Assembly: GCF_021018805.1 (NCBI RefSeq)
Contig: NC_086248.1
Coordinates: forward strand, 101,791,739-101,855,738
DNA from: Prinia subflava
Lineage: Eukaryota > Chordata > Aves > Passeriformes > Cisticolidae
Direction: 5' to 3'
Length of the DNA: 64,000 nt
Position numbers and translations under genes: made by a program
The notes under the pieces: model-generated
What the model was told of the DNA's origin: nothing
What the model saw: the letters and a program-made list of their open reading frames with translations, nothing else
The model's database searches: none
Part shown: positions 23,992 to 36,711 of the stretch, one piece after another
How the letters are laid out: every line of letters starts with the position of its first letter
How positions within the stretch are numbered: position 1 is the first letter of the stretch

Positions 23992-26900
23992 ATTTGAAAT
24001 TCTGATTTCAGCCAAGAGCTGGAAATACTGAAACATACAGTTGAAAATCAACTTACCTCCCTTGGTGAATTTTGCTTTAACACTGAAATACCAGAGGACC
24101 AACTGGATTAGGCTGGAGAGGAACACAATTGTCTTCCCCAACGACCACATTTGGAGCAAAACTATGCTCAAGGGTCATTGTGGAGCAAACTGTAGACCCC
24201 CAAGTGAAAGGGAATTACATAAATTCATGACCCTTCAATGGGAGAAGTATTGTGTCCTAGCCAGGACAGGAGTGGGAAGGAGTGATTTTAGGAGAATACT
24301 CCAAGTGATACTTGAGACACTTGGAAAATCCGAGCTTGAAAAGCCAAGGCTTTTTCATTGTCTAGCAGCAAAGCAATGGTGGAAGGAGAAAGGCCAAGAC
24401 ACACACTCCATCAAAGCACTTCAGCATTCTTTAAATTTGGTTTGCAGTGAACATTTTCCTTGAAGGTTCAGATTTTAGGGATCAAAGACAACAATCTCCT
24501 CAGGATTTTTCCAAGATGCTTGAATACTTTCTCATCTCACCTGTTTAACTGGCCCTAAAAATGAGAAATTAGGGTTTCAGTGAATCTCAGAGAATTATTC
24601 CACTGAACTTCCTTATCTTCGTCCACAAAAATATGAAGCAATGATAATGATGAGAGAAGATGTGTTCAGACAGAGGAGAAAGATGGACCAAACCCTTTAG
24701 TAAACCACTTGAAATCACTGCCTCTGCAGTCTGCATCCAAGTCTTCTGGCATATGAAAAACTGACTTTACAGGCACAATTCTGGTTTTGGTTAAGTATAA
24801 AGCCAACTGTCCATATGTTTCATACTTCCCAAAAAGTAAAGTTACGACAGGGTCATGGGCCATAGGATCCTTAGGGTTTTACCTAATGAATATCAGTCTA
24901 ATCACATCAGTCATGCCAATTCACCCCAGTTGAAACTGTTTTACATAAAATGCAAATGTCTCCTTCCTTGCCTTTTCTGTAGGCATGTTGTTGCTGAAAA
25001 TTCCAATAGTTTGAGGTGACAGGAGTACCACACAAAGCTTTGACTGACCCCTCTGAGGTTAGAACTGTGCTGGACATAGCAATTCAGGTCTAGTAGCTCT
25101 GCCTCGTCAACTATCTTGAGCAGCCTGGACTAATTTCTGCATTTTATATGCCCAGCATAATTTGCTGTAAGTTGTCCTCTTGGTGATCAGTAGACAATTC
25201 CCCTATGGGATCCTGCTCTCCATTTCCCTGGAGAAAATTAAATATTTGGACTGAAAAAAGAGGGAAAAGCCTTTTTCAATATTATTACTATTCATTAATT
25301 ATGAAGCAGTGACTGCTGTAAATCCCAAAGCTTAGATTCTCTCGGACTCATTGTGTTACACAGAAATACAAGAAAGAGGAGGGTTCCTGTCCCAGTGATC
25401 CCCATAATTTATAGAACAGGTAGATTATAAGAGGTGGATAAAGCTGTCAGACTAATTGCTTGCAGGTAAGAGGCATGTAAAATGGAGAAAAGTTATTATG
25501 AAAGAGAGAATCGGCCCTAATCAAGCTAAGAAAAACTTCCAAGACACTCATAAAAACTGTAACATAGTGGTATTTTGTCAGTAGAAGACAGAAGAAGAAA
25601 AAGATTGGCAATGATCTAGCACCAAAAATACAGATATTTGGACTTCAAAAGTATTGGGTTATTCATCCAAAGTATCTTTGATTGGATAGCCTCATGTGGA
25701 GTATGGAAAGAGCTGTGAAATATGGAGGGGTTTGTAATCAGAAGTTGTGATATTTCTTTCAAAAATATGCCCCAAAACACGCCCTTAAAAACTGCAGTTT
25801 TCCATAAATGAAAAGGTGAAGAGTTGCAACATCTAAACATTGTGGAGAAAGGTTAAATTTTCATTTTGTAAGCTGCCAAAGTTCTCAATGAGAATGAACA
25901 CCTGCTGAAAAGAAAGAAAGAGCACAAAACCACAAAACTCCCCAAAACCTCAAAAAATTTCTGCTGAAAAGCAATTTTAATGGAAAAATTCAAGGCCAGA
26001 TGGTGCCTGCAAAACTCAGCCTTGACGTACGAGAAGTATAAAATTCCACCTAAGAAATTTAAAAAAAAAAAGGTCAAAAATGTTCATCTGGAAGAGGTGG
26101 CTGTTGAACATGTACCAATTTTCTGCAACCATACAATAAGATGATGTGTGTCTGGTACCTCTGGCAGTTTGGGATGCTACACCAGCTTAAAAATTTGCAT
26201 CTGACTGAAGGAATATCTCCAAATGGGGCCAGGAAGGCAGGCAGAAAGCTAGAGGGCTTGAAAGGGGAGTACAGGGTGATGAACTTTCAATTAGCTTTTT
26301 TCCTGCCCACATAATACAGCATTTCTGCCGTAACAGATCTCTGAGTAATTTCTGGTAGGTTTGGGTATAAAAGAAATAGAATACAGGGTGTGCCCACTTG
26401 GAAGAAACCACTAGCATCTTATTAAATATTTAACCTTACAAATTTAGTTTGTTAAATTCACTGCGAGCTGTTTCCAGACTGTTTGCCGTGTGCCAGTGTG
26501 CTCTGGGAACAGTTCCAGGTGAACAGTGACTTTAGCCCTGCTTGCTTACCCTCACTCAGGAGCAGAGAGGACAACATGGAGTGATGAAGGGTTTGAGCTC
26601 TTTTTCAGCTCTTCCTTTGTAGAATAAATGGCTCTATTTCCCAGCTGGTTGTAAAACCAAGTCACTGCAGTGTAGCTGTTCTGATTTACACCAGCGGAAG
26701 GCCTGGCCTGCAGTTCAGAGGAAATGGGCTGCCAGTTTAATTACTTCATTCCTGGTATGGTATTAAAAATCTGGGATTAAATTTTATGACACTAAGTAAC
26801 AGCAACACTGAAGATTTTGTCACATGCATGACAATTAATGTATGGTGCATGGTATTTCTGCTCCTCCTGCATTCTTTTTTAAATGATGCCCCTTGTGATT

Positions 26901-27016
26901 TGAACTGCTAAGAGTACTTCTCCAGTATTTCTTGTTATTGATGGTGACTGCTCTCAGGAGCAGCTCAGTGCTGCTTTGTTGGCTCATCAGTTTTGATTCC
27001 ATGCCCAGATGCTAAG
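23992..27016. other. Intergenic sequence, no gene seen
   Basis: AT-rich sequence without a recognisable exon or element. The 140-codon frame at 24041-24463 has no known domain and is judged a chance frame. The last six bases (GCTAAG, 27011-27016) are the left target-site duplication of the next LTR. Confidence 0.55.
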
Positions 27017-27702
27017 TGTGGTGGTGGGGTTTTTAATTTATGCCTTATGTTGACTTTGGATGGTTTGCCCCAGTTTTCCCCCTAAGTCCTTGGCTTATCT
27101 TGAGTTCCTCCTCCCTTTCCTTATTATCCATCATGCCCTGAACCTACCTACCTTGATGTCAATCTTCCCAAACCCTGCCCCTCTCCAGAATGTCCCATGC
27201 CAATCCTCCCCTGAACCAGCCCCCTGCCTGTTACCCCACTTATTTGGTTGTCAATCTATGTTTATCCCTTCCCCAGTTCTGGAAGGTTCTGTGCTGCTCA
27301 ATGCTCCATTGGGTCGTTCAAATTGTACCCTCCCCCTGTGTTCTCCCTGATTCCTGTTCTGTAAGTTCCTCCTTGAGCTCCTCCCCTGTTTATCCCTGAT
27401 TTGGTACTGTATTATATCCTCCCCTTGTACTACCCCTGTTTAAAACCCCAGGTTCAGCCACTGTAGAGGTCTTCGGTCTTCTGTCCCTGACTCCCTTAAG
27501 GAATAAACCCCCTTAAGAATCATACAGAAGGCTTCTCCCTGTTCTCTTATCCTGGTCCTTGGCACCGATACACCTACAGCTGTGGGGAACAGAAGCAGCC
27601 CTCTCCGAACCACCACCTGAGTCACTCAGGGGTCAGGGGGTGGCCACTTGTGGCATTGGCCATGGTGAGGGGCTAGCGAGGATTTTTCCCCCAGTTGTGT
27701 CA
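27017..27702 (+). mobile_element. Solo LTR with 6 bp target-site duplication
   Basis: This 686 bp element starts TGTGGTGGTGG, ends TTGTGTCA and is flanked by perfect GCTAAG copies (27011-27016 and 27703-27708). The order of signals gives plus orientation. A pyrimidine-rich U3 is followed by a TTTAAAA box near 27439 and by AATAAA at 27502-27507. A 6 bp duplication is typical of class II (beta-like, ERVK) retroviruses. No internal region is present, so it is a solo LTR. The proline-rich frames at 27060-27399 are read-through of the C-rich U3, not genes. Confidence 0.88.
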
Positions 27703-29628
27703 GCTAAGGACAAAAGCATGCAATTAATTTGGAAGCACAACCCTTGACTGATTTCAGCTGGGAGATTTTTCTTGAACACCAGAACTCTGATGTGTCCCTG
27801 TCTACCTTTAATATTGTCTCTACATGGAAAGTATCTTGCTTTTCAAATACAGATCTCTTTGCTGAGAAGTATCTCAAAATTCTGCTATATATGCAAATAT
27901 TTATTGTAATATACAAAAAGACCAGCAGAGAACCACAACCTGTAGGTGATCCCTTTGTTGTAGGGAAAAACAGATCTGAATTTTCAGGACACTGATGAGT
28001 AAGGTGAAAAGGAAAATGAGTATGGGATCCAGACCGCTTCCCTTGAGCAGGAAGGACAAGAGACAAATAGCTGCCTTTTTTCAAGATCATACTTTCTTTT
28101 TTTTTTTTTTTTAAATTTCCCTAGAATGATAAGGGTCTTTGAGGCTCCAGACTTCTGAGGAACTTCCCTGTTCCCGTCCCAACCAATGTCCTGGTGCTCT
28201 GAGCCTGTAAGTTCTGGCTAGGTTAGAACAACAGGAGCACGCCTGCCTCAAAACATCTCCAGAGTCAAAGCAAGATGCCATCTTGGGAGCTAAGGCACTA
28301 GGAACACAAGCTCCTAGGCTTTCTGCATCACATAGGACATGGAGAGAATCTCCAAAGTACCTCTAGAGTATTTGTTAGAACATTTGTTTTGGGAAAATCC
28401 TGTCCTCTCTCTTAAGAAGTTAATCCATGTGAACCGCCCCCTCCCCCCCCCATATAAAAGACAGGTAAGCACAGGGAAATTATTAAGAAAGAAAAATTCA
28501 ATCAGTTAATGCAATGAGCATTCCTGGTAGCTAGGTATTTTTCAGCTAGATGGAGGAATTGTTGTAGTGGATCTAATGAAATGCTGCGGGGCCACTGAAG
28601 AGTATTCAAGCCATTTCTCCTCAGCTACACTGCTTACAAGCCATGATGTCCTATTCTTCTGGCCTGTCTCCTCACCTTTGCCCTTCCACAAGTTTTTATA
28701 TCAGTATCTTTCTCCTCCCCACCTGTGAAATCGGCCTGTTTCTCATGGAGCTGTCTGTAACTCGCATCAGCTTCTCACTCTTGTTCTCTCTCAGGTTCAG
28801 GACCTTCTCTTGTTGTGCCCTGCACTTTCCCATGGTCTGTCCACGAGGATAACAGAGGCCAGGTCCTGTCACTGCCTCCATGTCTTAACAGGTCTGCAGG
28901 CTCTTGTCAGGCATCCTGAGGAGCAGTGGGACTGTGGCCTTACCAGGGGAAATGCAGCAGGAGACTGGAAGTGGAAATCTGAACTCCTCTTTAATTTTCA
29001 CAGCCTGTGAAAAAGAAGGTGCAGAAAGAAAAAGGCTTTGTTGTTGTTGTTGTTTGTTTGTTTTGGGGTGGCGGGTTTTTTTGTTTGTTTGTTTGTTTTG
29101 GTTTTTTTGGGGTTTTTTTGCCAACACCAAAGCTTTTTTCTAATGTTACAGGACAGGCCTGTCTAGTTTAAATCTGAAGGATGATGGGATGATGGAGAAT
29201 TTGGAACCCATCATGTCCTTTGTGCACAGCTGCTGTTGAGTCTTCTAAGCTATGCGTCTTCACCCAGACTGTGTAGGCTGCAGGCAGCAAGAAAAGAGCC
29301 TGGCATTCACCTTCAATCATAATTGCTAAGGTGGGAATCACACACAGAAGGCTCAGCTCAGCATCCTCCTGCTTCCAGCCACTGCCTCAGAGTGTTGTAT
29401 CTCCCCCAGATGACTTGTGTTAAGTCCCTTGGCACTGCCTGGATGATCCAGGGCTTCTTCACATGCCCAGTAATCTTTCTTTAAGCATGTCTTGGGTTAT
29501 GTAACCAAAAAAAATGTGTTTTCTTTTTCATCTGTAGAAAGCAGTTGGGAGATGGTTTCTTTTTTTTTTTTTTAATCTCTTGTAACTCTGGGGGGAGGAG
29601 GGTGGATGCCTTCTGATAAAAGACCATC
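27703..29628. other. Intergenic sequence, no gene seen
   Basis: A homopolymer T run lies near 28097-28112 and a C run near 28438-28450, just before CATATAAAAGA. That is TATA-like, but no transcript can be assigned to it. No gene is supported. Confidence 0.5.
29036..29120. repeat. (GTT)n/(GTTT)n low-complexity tract
   Basis: Runs of GTT, then GTTT and T with G interruptions. This tract makes valine/phenylalanine/leucine-rich frames on the + strand and NKK/QQQ-rich frames on the - strand, all artefacts. Confidence 0.88.
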
Positions 29629-30235
29629 TGTTAAAACCAGGCGAGGCAGTGTTTCTTATCTCTTTCATAAACTGTCCACCCTCTGGGGGATATCTTCTGT
29701 TAGTGGGCCATTAAGGCTCACCAATGACAAGACACATCCCATCATCCCACTGTGAGATGCACCATCCAGTGGGCAGGAGCCCACAGTTCCCTACCCAGAT
29801 AAAAATGGGGACACAGGGACCCTAGACATCCTCTTTTCCACTGGATTCTCAGAGGAAGACTGGACTCATTTCACCACCACTGAACCTGTCTATGGGATCA
29901 TCTCTACTCCAGCAGAACCACATCTGTCACTCCAGGAGAACTTATTTGGACTGCTTCCAACACCGTGGTCAACAGAGTGTCAGGTCGTATTCCTGACTCT
30001 GTCAGGGTTTTCTAGGACTTTTCTTTGTTTGCTTGCTTGGTTTTTTTTTTGTATTACTGAATTTGTATTTTTTAATATTCCTAGTAAAGAACTGTTATTC
30101 CTATTCCCATATTTTTTGCCTGAAAGCTGCTAATTGCAAACTTGTAATAGTTTGGAGGGAGGGGGTTTTACAGTCTCCTTTCCAGGGGAAACTCCAATTT
30201 TCCTCGACAGATACCCATCTTTCCAAACCAAGACA
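29629..30235 (+). mobile_element. LTR of the same 3' type as the nested LTR
   Basis: The right boundary is firm. The element ends CCAAACCAAGACA at 30235, and its last 155 bp (from CTAGTAAAGAACTG at 30081) match the complement of 8535-8690 in order and length. A GATAAAAAT box near 29799 and the AGTAAA signal at about 30083 give plus orientation. The left boundary is a best guess at TGTTAAAACC. No flanking target-site duplication was found to confirm it, and the true start could lie further left. Sequence upstream of 30081 is not obviously shared with the nested LTR. No open reading frame of viral origin is seen. Confidence 0.68.
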
Positions 30236-33200
30236 AAGGGGGTGAACCAACTCAATGTGACAATCTGAAACTTTAATTTAACTTTACCTATCAGCAATTA
30301 ATTTAACCCATCAGCATGCCCAGATATAAATCCAGGTCTGAGATCCCCTACAAGACTAGGTGCTTCCAACCCCTGCTTTTACTGTCCTGGCTACCTAAAA
30401 TACCAGATTTTTGGGGAAAGTACTGTTTCTTACCATGTTTATACATAGGTCCCTACACACTCGGTGCCTGACCAATCCATAATGGGTCAAATTTTGTGGC
30501 ATTCAGCTCAAAAAAAGTGTCTGATTTCAGCCAAGCAGTTTCACTATGGATAAAAAGGCGTTTAAGGTGAGATGCTAGATAACTCAGGAGATCCTTGATC
30601 ACATCCAAGAGGAACTTTATCATCTCAGTTATGTCTGTAGCACCTAAATATTTAAACCAGGGATTGGATCCTTCCTTTATTAAAAAGTCACAAGGTGGCC
30701 TTGGCATGTATTCTGTCTGACAGATGGCCACGTCTCAATTAGCATTAACCTGTGCCTTTCCTGTCTACCTCCAAAGGCCAGTGTAAGGCAGCACAAAAAT
30801 GACACAGTTCCCTCTCTCTTGGGGGTATTCATATTTGTCAAAGAGCCACCTTTTGGACAGGAAAGCATTGGTATCAGAACTTGGTGTAAGGCTTCCTGGA
30901 AGAATCCCAAAAAGTTCAAACATGAGAGCTGTATGCAGTGAGGCAAGGCACAGATGGCAAAATAAAAGCAGTGCAGTTTTTTTCTGAGCCTCTGAGTCTC
31001 TCAGCTCCTGGATATACCAGAAACTGGGCCATTTTGGCTGAATTCAAGCAACTTGTCTAAGGCAAAGGAGATACAGACAACCCCTTCTAGAATATAAAAT
31101 ATATAAAAGGTTAGTGCTGTCCCACTTCTCCTGACAGGTCCCTCCAAATTAACCTAGCACCAGATGCAAAGAGCTTCAACCTCCTGGCAGTGATATCTAG
31201 CTGCCACTTCTGGTTTAATTAGGCAGACAGTGATTGTGTTTAGATTTTTCCTCTGTAGCAGGTAAGTATGCTTATCCAGTTTATAAAGAAGAGTTCAAAG
31301 CAATGAAACATTTGATCTTGAGCTAAGCTACATCATTCACTCAGCCAAAAAATTGTATCTTTTGCTTGTTGATTTGCTGTGAATACAGAATAAGAAAAAA
31401 ACGTGTTCAGCTTGGCTTAATCCAGACTCTCATTTTTATTCTGGTTTCAGAACTACCAGCAAACAAATCAACATGAACCTTAGCACCCACACAGCTCAGC
31501 CATTCCAGCTAACCTTTCTCAGAAACTTATAAACACTCCTGGCTATGCCTTTGGAGTTGGATCCAATTACATGGAAAGATTCTTTTTGCCTTTGGCAAGA
31601 AGAAATTACAGATTTTCAGCTACTTCTTGGTTGTTCTGTTTCATTTTTCTAAATTATAATCAAGCTACATATGGTTCAGACCATACCAACAATTCTGGTG
31701 CCAGGATTTTTGACTAACAGAACCCACAAGACAAAAGCCTTGCACAACTTGGAGCACAGGGTACTAGGGCCTAGTTGTGCCCTCTGAGTGATGAGCTATT
31801 CTTTGGATATTGTAGACCTGAAGGTTATTATTTTTATTCTGGTTCATTACCACTGTAAATTCTAGCTCTCAGCCCTTCTCCAAAACCTTCACCTTTCCAT
31901 CCCCTCCATCTCCTTCTGCTAGCTGTTCACCATGGGAAGAATAGCAGAAGGAGTGCAGTGAAAAATTTAAGCTGGGTTATTCTGCTAAAAGAAGGAAGTT
32001 TCTCTGCGGTGAAAATCTGAGCTCCAGTCTTGTGCTGAGAACAGGCAGGAGGAGCAGCACCTCGTCCATCCTCTCTCCTTCCCTCTCTGGTGATAGGTGG
32101 TGCTGCTGCTCTTCCTACAGACCACTTGCAAGGCACTGCCTTTCCACTTTCTTACTCGTGGTGTCATGAGCACGCATCATATCCTAGATTCTGACTTTGG
32201 ACAGCTGAGGACCACAGTGTAACGTGACACTCCCACGAGCATTTTAGCACATCAGTAGATGCACCAGTTAGTGATTCTTCCGGAATCCTCCTGGCTACCA
32301 CAAAACTCTGTTCAAGCTGCATTGGAGGTGGGGCTTCCAGACCAGGACTCTCTCCTGCTCTCATGCTGTGCTGGTTCCCACATGGTTTGGCCTTGAGGCA
32401 TTCAGAGCAGCTTTGTCTCCAAGGACTCTTCCAGATTGCGGTACAGAGCACCCAAGGCAGCAAATATCAGGACTGTCACCTTAGGGTGCTTCTACTGCAG
32501 GCAGTGGCCAATTGATGGGTCATCACTAGCTTTGTAACAGCCCTGCTCAGAGCGACTCATGGTGAAATGATTTCCCTGAAGCTATAGTGATATGTGCCAG
32601 CAAAGTCTCATCCCTTTCTTGAGTCCTACAAACCTTGATTTTGTAAGAAAAGCTGTTTGTACATCTCTGGTCATTTCTGCTTCCAGGTGGCATTTCCTTT
32701 TTCATATCCTGCCTTGATGGCTCCCAAATCCCTAGCTCCTCATAGACAGAAACTGAAGGACCATGGAGGCTCACAAGCCATCATGGGCTGCCCTGCTCCA
32801 GCAGCCGTCAGATGCAGTGAGGTGGACTTTCTTCTTCCCCACCTTTGCCCCTTTCAAATATCTCCTTGTGCTGCTCCCTGTCAGTGCAGTGCTTTGTGCT
32901 TCTGTCTGCACAGAAGCTTTCCTGCTGAGTTGCTCCATCAGCTGTGGAGGAAGGCACCTTTAGAAACAAAAATAAATGGTTAGTTACCACAGCTAGACAC
33001 ATATCATGAACCTCCCAATTTCTTGCCATGAGAAGTTGTGAAATGTGCTGGCACAATATATTAGGGACACATTGCATAACCTGGTATTGAAGAGGACTCT
33101 CAGTGATGATGCTGCACCTGAAGAGAAACCACCAAATCCTAAACAAGCCTGCTGCAGATCACCTGCTCTGCTATAAGCCCCTTTCTGTTGCTATTTGAAA

Positions 33201-34849
33201 AATCAGCAGGGTACCTGTGAGCTGCAAATATCAAAATCAAATCAGGCACAGTCATCATCTTTCCAGCAAAAGAAATAGGACAATTTATGGCAAATGTAGT
33301 GCCATAGCAGAGTGGCATAATTGACACTAGTTAATTATGAGTTAATTAGTGTATTGGTTAATTCTTTGATGGTTTTGGGCAAGAGAAGAGGCTGACTAGA
33401 AAAAAGGGACACATATGCCATGGTCTGTAGCAATGGTTACAGCTGACATTGTTGGATTGTGATTGCTCCTCTACTTAGATTTTCATGGTTCTGCTGCAAA
33501 ATTCAAGTAAACCAAATGAGGCCAGATTTCCTCACAGACACAAAGTCCCATGGTCTTGCCAAACTGAAGGAAGAATATGCTTAGTTTGGTTCAGGGAGAA
33601 CGGTAATGGCAGAGGAACAGTGTTAGTGGAAATTATTACTTCCCTAATGTCACTGAATCTCACTTTGATAGCATATTGGGAAAAAGAACCCATATTTTGG
33701 AAGTTCCTGAAGGAAATAAACTGCCTGGAAGCAAGAAAATTTGACTTGATGATCCAGAAATCCCTTCCCCAGTCCATTCTGCAGAAATTAATTTTTTTTT
33801 TCTTAAAAAAAAAAATCCTGTTTGGATTTCCCCTTATTTCACAAATACATTTGATCACTAAAAATGTATTTCAGCAAGAATTCACCATCTAGCCAAACCA
33901 GTTGATATCTCCAATCAGCAATGATGCCTGATGAATTTGCACTGTAGGAGCTGAAATACTTTTGGCTGCAAGCCAACAGTCCTTAAAGTTATGTCCCTGT
34001 ACAAGCAGAATGGAAAGACCTAAAAGTGTTGCTCAGTAAAGGCATAATGATGGTGATTTAGAGACTTCTATTCTCAAGAAAGTAAGGGTGAAAATCACTC
34101 TGGAGAATCAGGGTGATCATAATTTGGGGCTGTTTCTTTCTGCTGATTATGTATGAATTGTCTCCCAGTGCCTATTCCATTAAGGAAGAAACTGTTTTCT
34201 TTAAGATACAAAACCTCCCTGCAGTACGGGTCAACTCAAGAATGAGCCAGGGACCAGATATTTAGGAGGAGAGAAAAATCTTTTGTGAATACCACTAGAA
34301 TATACTAAACACAAAGTGAATTTGGAACACCAATAAAATTTTGTGGAAGAGCAGAAAACAGGGCTGGAGAAAACCCCTAAGATGGGCTCAAGGTAATTAA
34401 CGTTTTAAATCTTGAACATTCTCCTTCAGCAAAGATTTGGCATGCCTTAATTTGGTAGTATGAATAACAAATGGTAAGCAAGCATTAGAGAAAAAAACCA
34501 TACCCAGACAGGTGGAGGCAACAAAAAGGCATCAAGACTTTACGACCTCGTGTCTCTCTCCCTGTAGAGGCAAAGGGAAGCAGTGATCTAAACGGGACAT
34601 GTGATTTCCCAACAGCATTTTGAGCCGTGGATGTTGAAGGATCTAGAAAGAAGTGGTTACAGAGAAGCTTTTAGGCAAATGACTTGGCTAGCAGGCCTGT
34701 TGGGAATGGAAAGAGGAGTGAATGAACAGTGCTTACCCCTGTTACGTAGGATTATTAGGAAAGCGGGGAACACCCCTCAGTGCTGTGGGATGCAGCTCAG
34801 TGCGCTCGTCATTAACCTAAAAAACAAAACACAAACATTTCAAGTTCTC
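30236..34849. other. Region upstream of the SYNDIG1 promoter, no gene seen
   Basis: No coding exon is supported. Several frames of 100-150 codons lack domains and overlap on opposite strands. CpG content begins to rise towards 34850. Upstream enhancers for the gene to the right could lie here, but no motif cluster stands out. Confidence 0.5.
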
Positions 34850-35205
34850 CAGAGCTGCTGGAGCTTCTCCATCGTCTTGGCGAGCTGTCCCGGGATGCTG
34901 GCAGTGTCCTTGTGGCTGCGGGAGCAGTCCAGGAGCCCCTTCGCGTCAGGGCAAGGTGTGGGGACAGCCGGGCTGGGGCAAGAGGACCAGTGCCCGCAAA
35001 GTTTCGTTGAACTCCGGTGTGTGGGGAACAGAGGGGACCTGGCTAGGAAGAAGGCCTAGAGCGGAGGAGCACGAGGAGAGGGAGGTGAGAGAGGGCAGGG
35101 TTTTGACATGCTGATCCGGGGTGGGAGTTACACACCGAAGGATGGGAGGTTGTTCCTGCTGCGCTGCAGAAGAAAAGTTGTCCGCGCTGCTGCGCCGGGC
35201 TCGTT

Positions 35206-35300
35206 CACCTGCCTCTCTCTCTCTCCGCCTGCCTCTCTCTCTCCCCCCTCCCCACCCCCCCCTCCCTCCCTCCATCTCTCCTCCTTTTCCTCCTCCTCCC
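35206..35300. repeat. Polypyrimidine tract in the promoter
   Basis: CT dinucleotide runs followed by CCCT, CCTC and TCC runs make about 95 bp of nearly pure pyrimidine on the + strand, close to the presumed transcription start. Such tracts can melt or form triplexes, but that is general knowledge and not shown here. Confidence 0.85.
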
Positions 35301-35483
35301 GAGCCCACAGTGCCGCCAAGGCGGTGCATGCGGCCCAGCCCCGTCTCCGCTGGCGCTGTGCAGCTCCCGGTCCCTGCCGCTGCCCCCGCCGCGGGGATGC
35401 TGCCGGGCGGAGCGCCCGGGCGCTGAGCCGCCCCTCCGGCCGCGCCAGCGGGAGCACCGCGCTGCGGGTCACCTTGCAGGGAG
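35301..35483 (+). other. SYNDIG1: Probable non-coding exon 1 of SYNDIG1 (5' end uncertain)
   Basis: The 3' boundary is set by the donor CAGGGAG/GTGAGTG, a perfect AG/GTGAGT match, at 35483/35484. It lies inside the CpG island on the same strand as the coding exons. The 5' limit is a placeholder, set just after the pyrimidine tract; true starts could lie some 100-200 bp to either side. No reading frame here joins the SYNDIG1 frame, because the coding ATG sits in the next exon, so the exon would be 5' untranslated. Confidence 0.55.
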
Positions 35484-36551
35484 GTGAGTGACCCCCCAGC
35501 CCACCCTGTCCGATCCCCTGCGGGCAGCGATGCACCAAATACCCACTCCGCCGCATCCTCCGGAGCATCCTCCGGAGCGCGGAGCGGAGGCGGGGGCACC
35601 GCGGCTCCCCCAGCCGCTGCGGCGGAGCGACTCCGAGGAGAGCGCAGGGAAGTGCAGGGGCTGAGCGGGGCCGCCCGCAGAGGTGCTTCCCGATGCCCTG
35701 CGGAGAGCCCAAATTACCATGCCCGGTCTTGCCCGGCGCGGTCTGGAGGGAGAAGAAGCTTTTCCAATGCCGCGGCGAGACTGAGAGCACTGGAAGGGAA
35801 AGTGTGCGCGGGGTTTTGTTTTCCCTTCCCTCTTCTTCCCCATGAGGAATCCCATCTAGCGCACTGTGGCAGAAAAGCTGTTCCCGTCCGCCCTGCCAGC
35901 CCAGGGAAAGGGAGAGGGGTTGTGCAGGGGTATGCGGGGGCAGAGCCTGAGCCGGGGGCAGGCAGTGGAGATGCTGAGCTCCTGGCAGCCGCAGCTGCCC
36001 GTTCCCCTCGGAACTACATGATCTATCCTGCTCGGGAGAATCGCTGGACTGAATTCCTTCCCATCCTCTAGTATGACAGCAGTGACAGCTAAGTTGGAGA
36101 AAGGGACGGTTGAGTCAAGGAGGTAGCAGTGGTCTCTGCAATCGGTGTGTCTTGGTTTGGTGGCAGTGGGGTGACATCGGGTAAGTCCTCCGTACCTGCC
36201 ACGTCCTTCTGGATGGGGTATCTGGGTATCACTAAAGCATCGCACAAGGGGTCAGTTCTTCAGTCGGAAGAGGCTGGCAATGCACTGAGATCTTTCTGGA
36301 ATTGACACTCCAGGAGTACAAGACTTCCTGGAACAGGATTGGTAGTGCTTCCCAGTCTGGAGTGTGTTGCAGGGGGAGAGGTGCAAGGGTCTGTGCGGGA
36401 CTGGTGGTGTGGTGGGGGTATAAACCTCCGCTCCCGACAGAACATGGAGCTGGAGTGGCAGGAGTTGCTCCAGAGTGCAATCTGTTGAACTGTGCCTTCA
36501 AGATCACTGGAGGGAAGCTGTAGCCTCTATGTGCAATGAAAGAGGAAGAAG

Positions 36552-36711
36552 CAAAAAAACCCAACAACAACAACAAAAACCCCACCACAACAACAACAAA
36601 AACCAAAAAACAACAAACAAACAAAAACCACAAAAAAGCCCCCCACCAAAACCAAACAAACAAAACCACACACACACAAACTCACCACAAAAAAACCACC
36701 ACCACCAAAAC
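36552..36711. repeat. A/C-rich (CAA)n low-complexity tract
   Basis: About 160 bp of CAA, CAAA, CCA and a short CA run with almost no G or T. It yields asparagine/threonine/lysine-rich open frames on the + strand and V/F/L-rich frames on the - strand, which are not genes. Confidence 0.9.

Larger units (their letters stand above)
34850..35960 (+). promoter_or_regulatory. SYNDIG1: CpG-island promoter, probably of SYNDIG1
   Basis: This is the only strongly CpG-rich block in the window, densest at about 35160-35780, while the flanks are AT-rich and CpG-poor. There is no TATA box. A long pyrimidine tract lies at 35206-35300 and GC-box-like G-rich motifs at about 35118 and 35585. A consensus splice donor follows (AG/GTGAGT after 35483). 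The next + strand gene structure is SYNDIG1, whose coding start lies 9.8 kb downstream, and that gene is known to have a non-coding first exon. Assignment to SYNDIG1 is therefore inference from position and strand. The precise transcription start is not visible. Proline/alanine/arginine-rich frames on both strands here are by-products of GC content. Confidence 0.8.

Noticed and set aside
24041..24463. 140-codon frame just after the CR1 3' end
   Set aside because: No recognisable domain, and it begins in ordinary intergenic sequence. Judged to be chance.
28438..28470. TATA-like CATATAAAAGA after a C run as a promoter
   Set aside because: No downstream exon, CpG enrichment or element boundary supports transcription from it.
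34946..36071. Frames of 100-220 codons, rich in Pro/Ala/Arg/Gly, on both strands
   Set aside because: GC-rich promoter sequence suppresses stop codons in all frames. No domain, and mutually overlapping.
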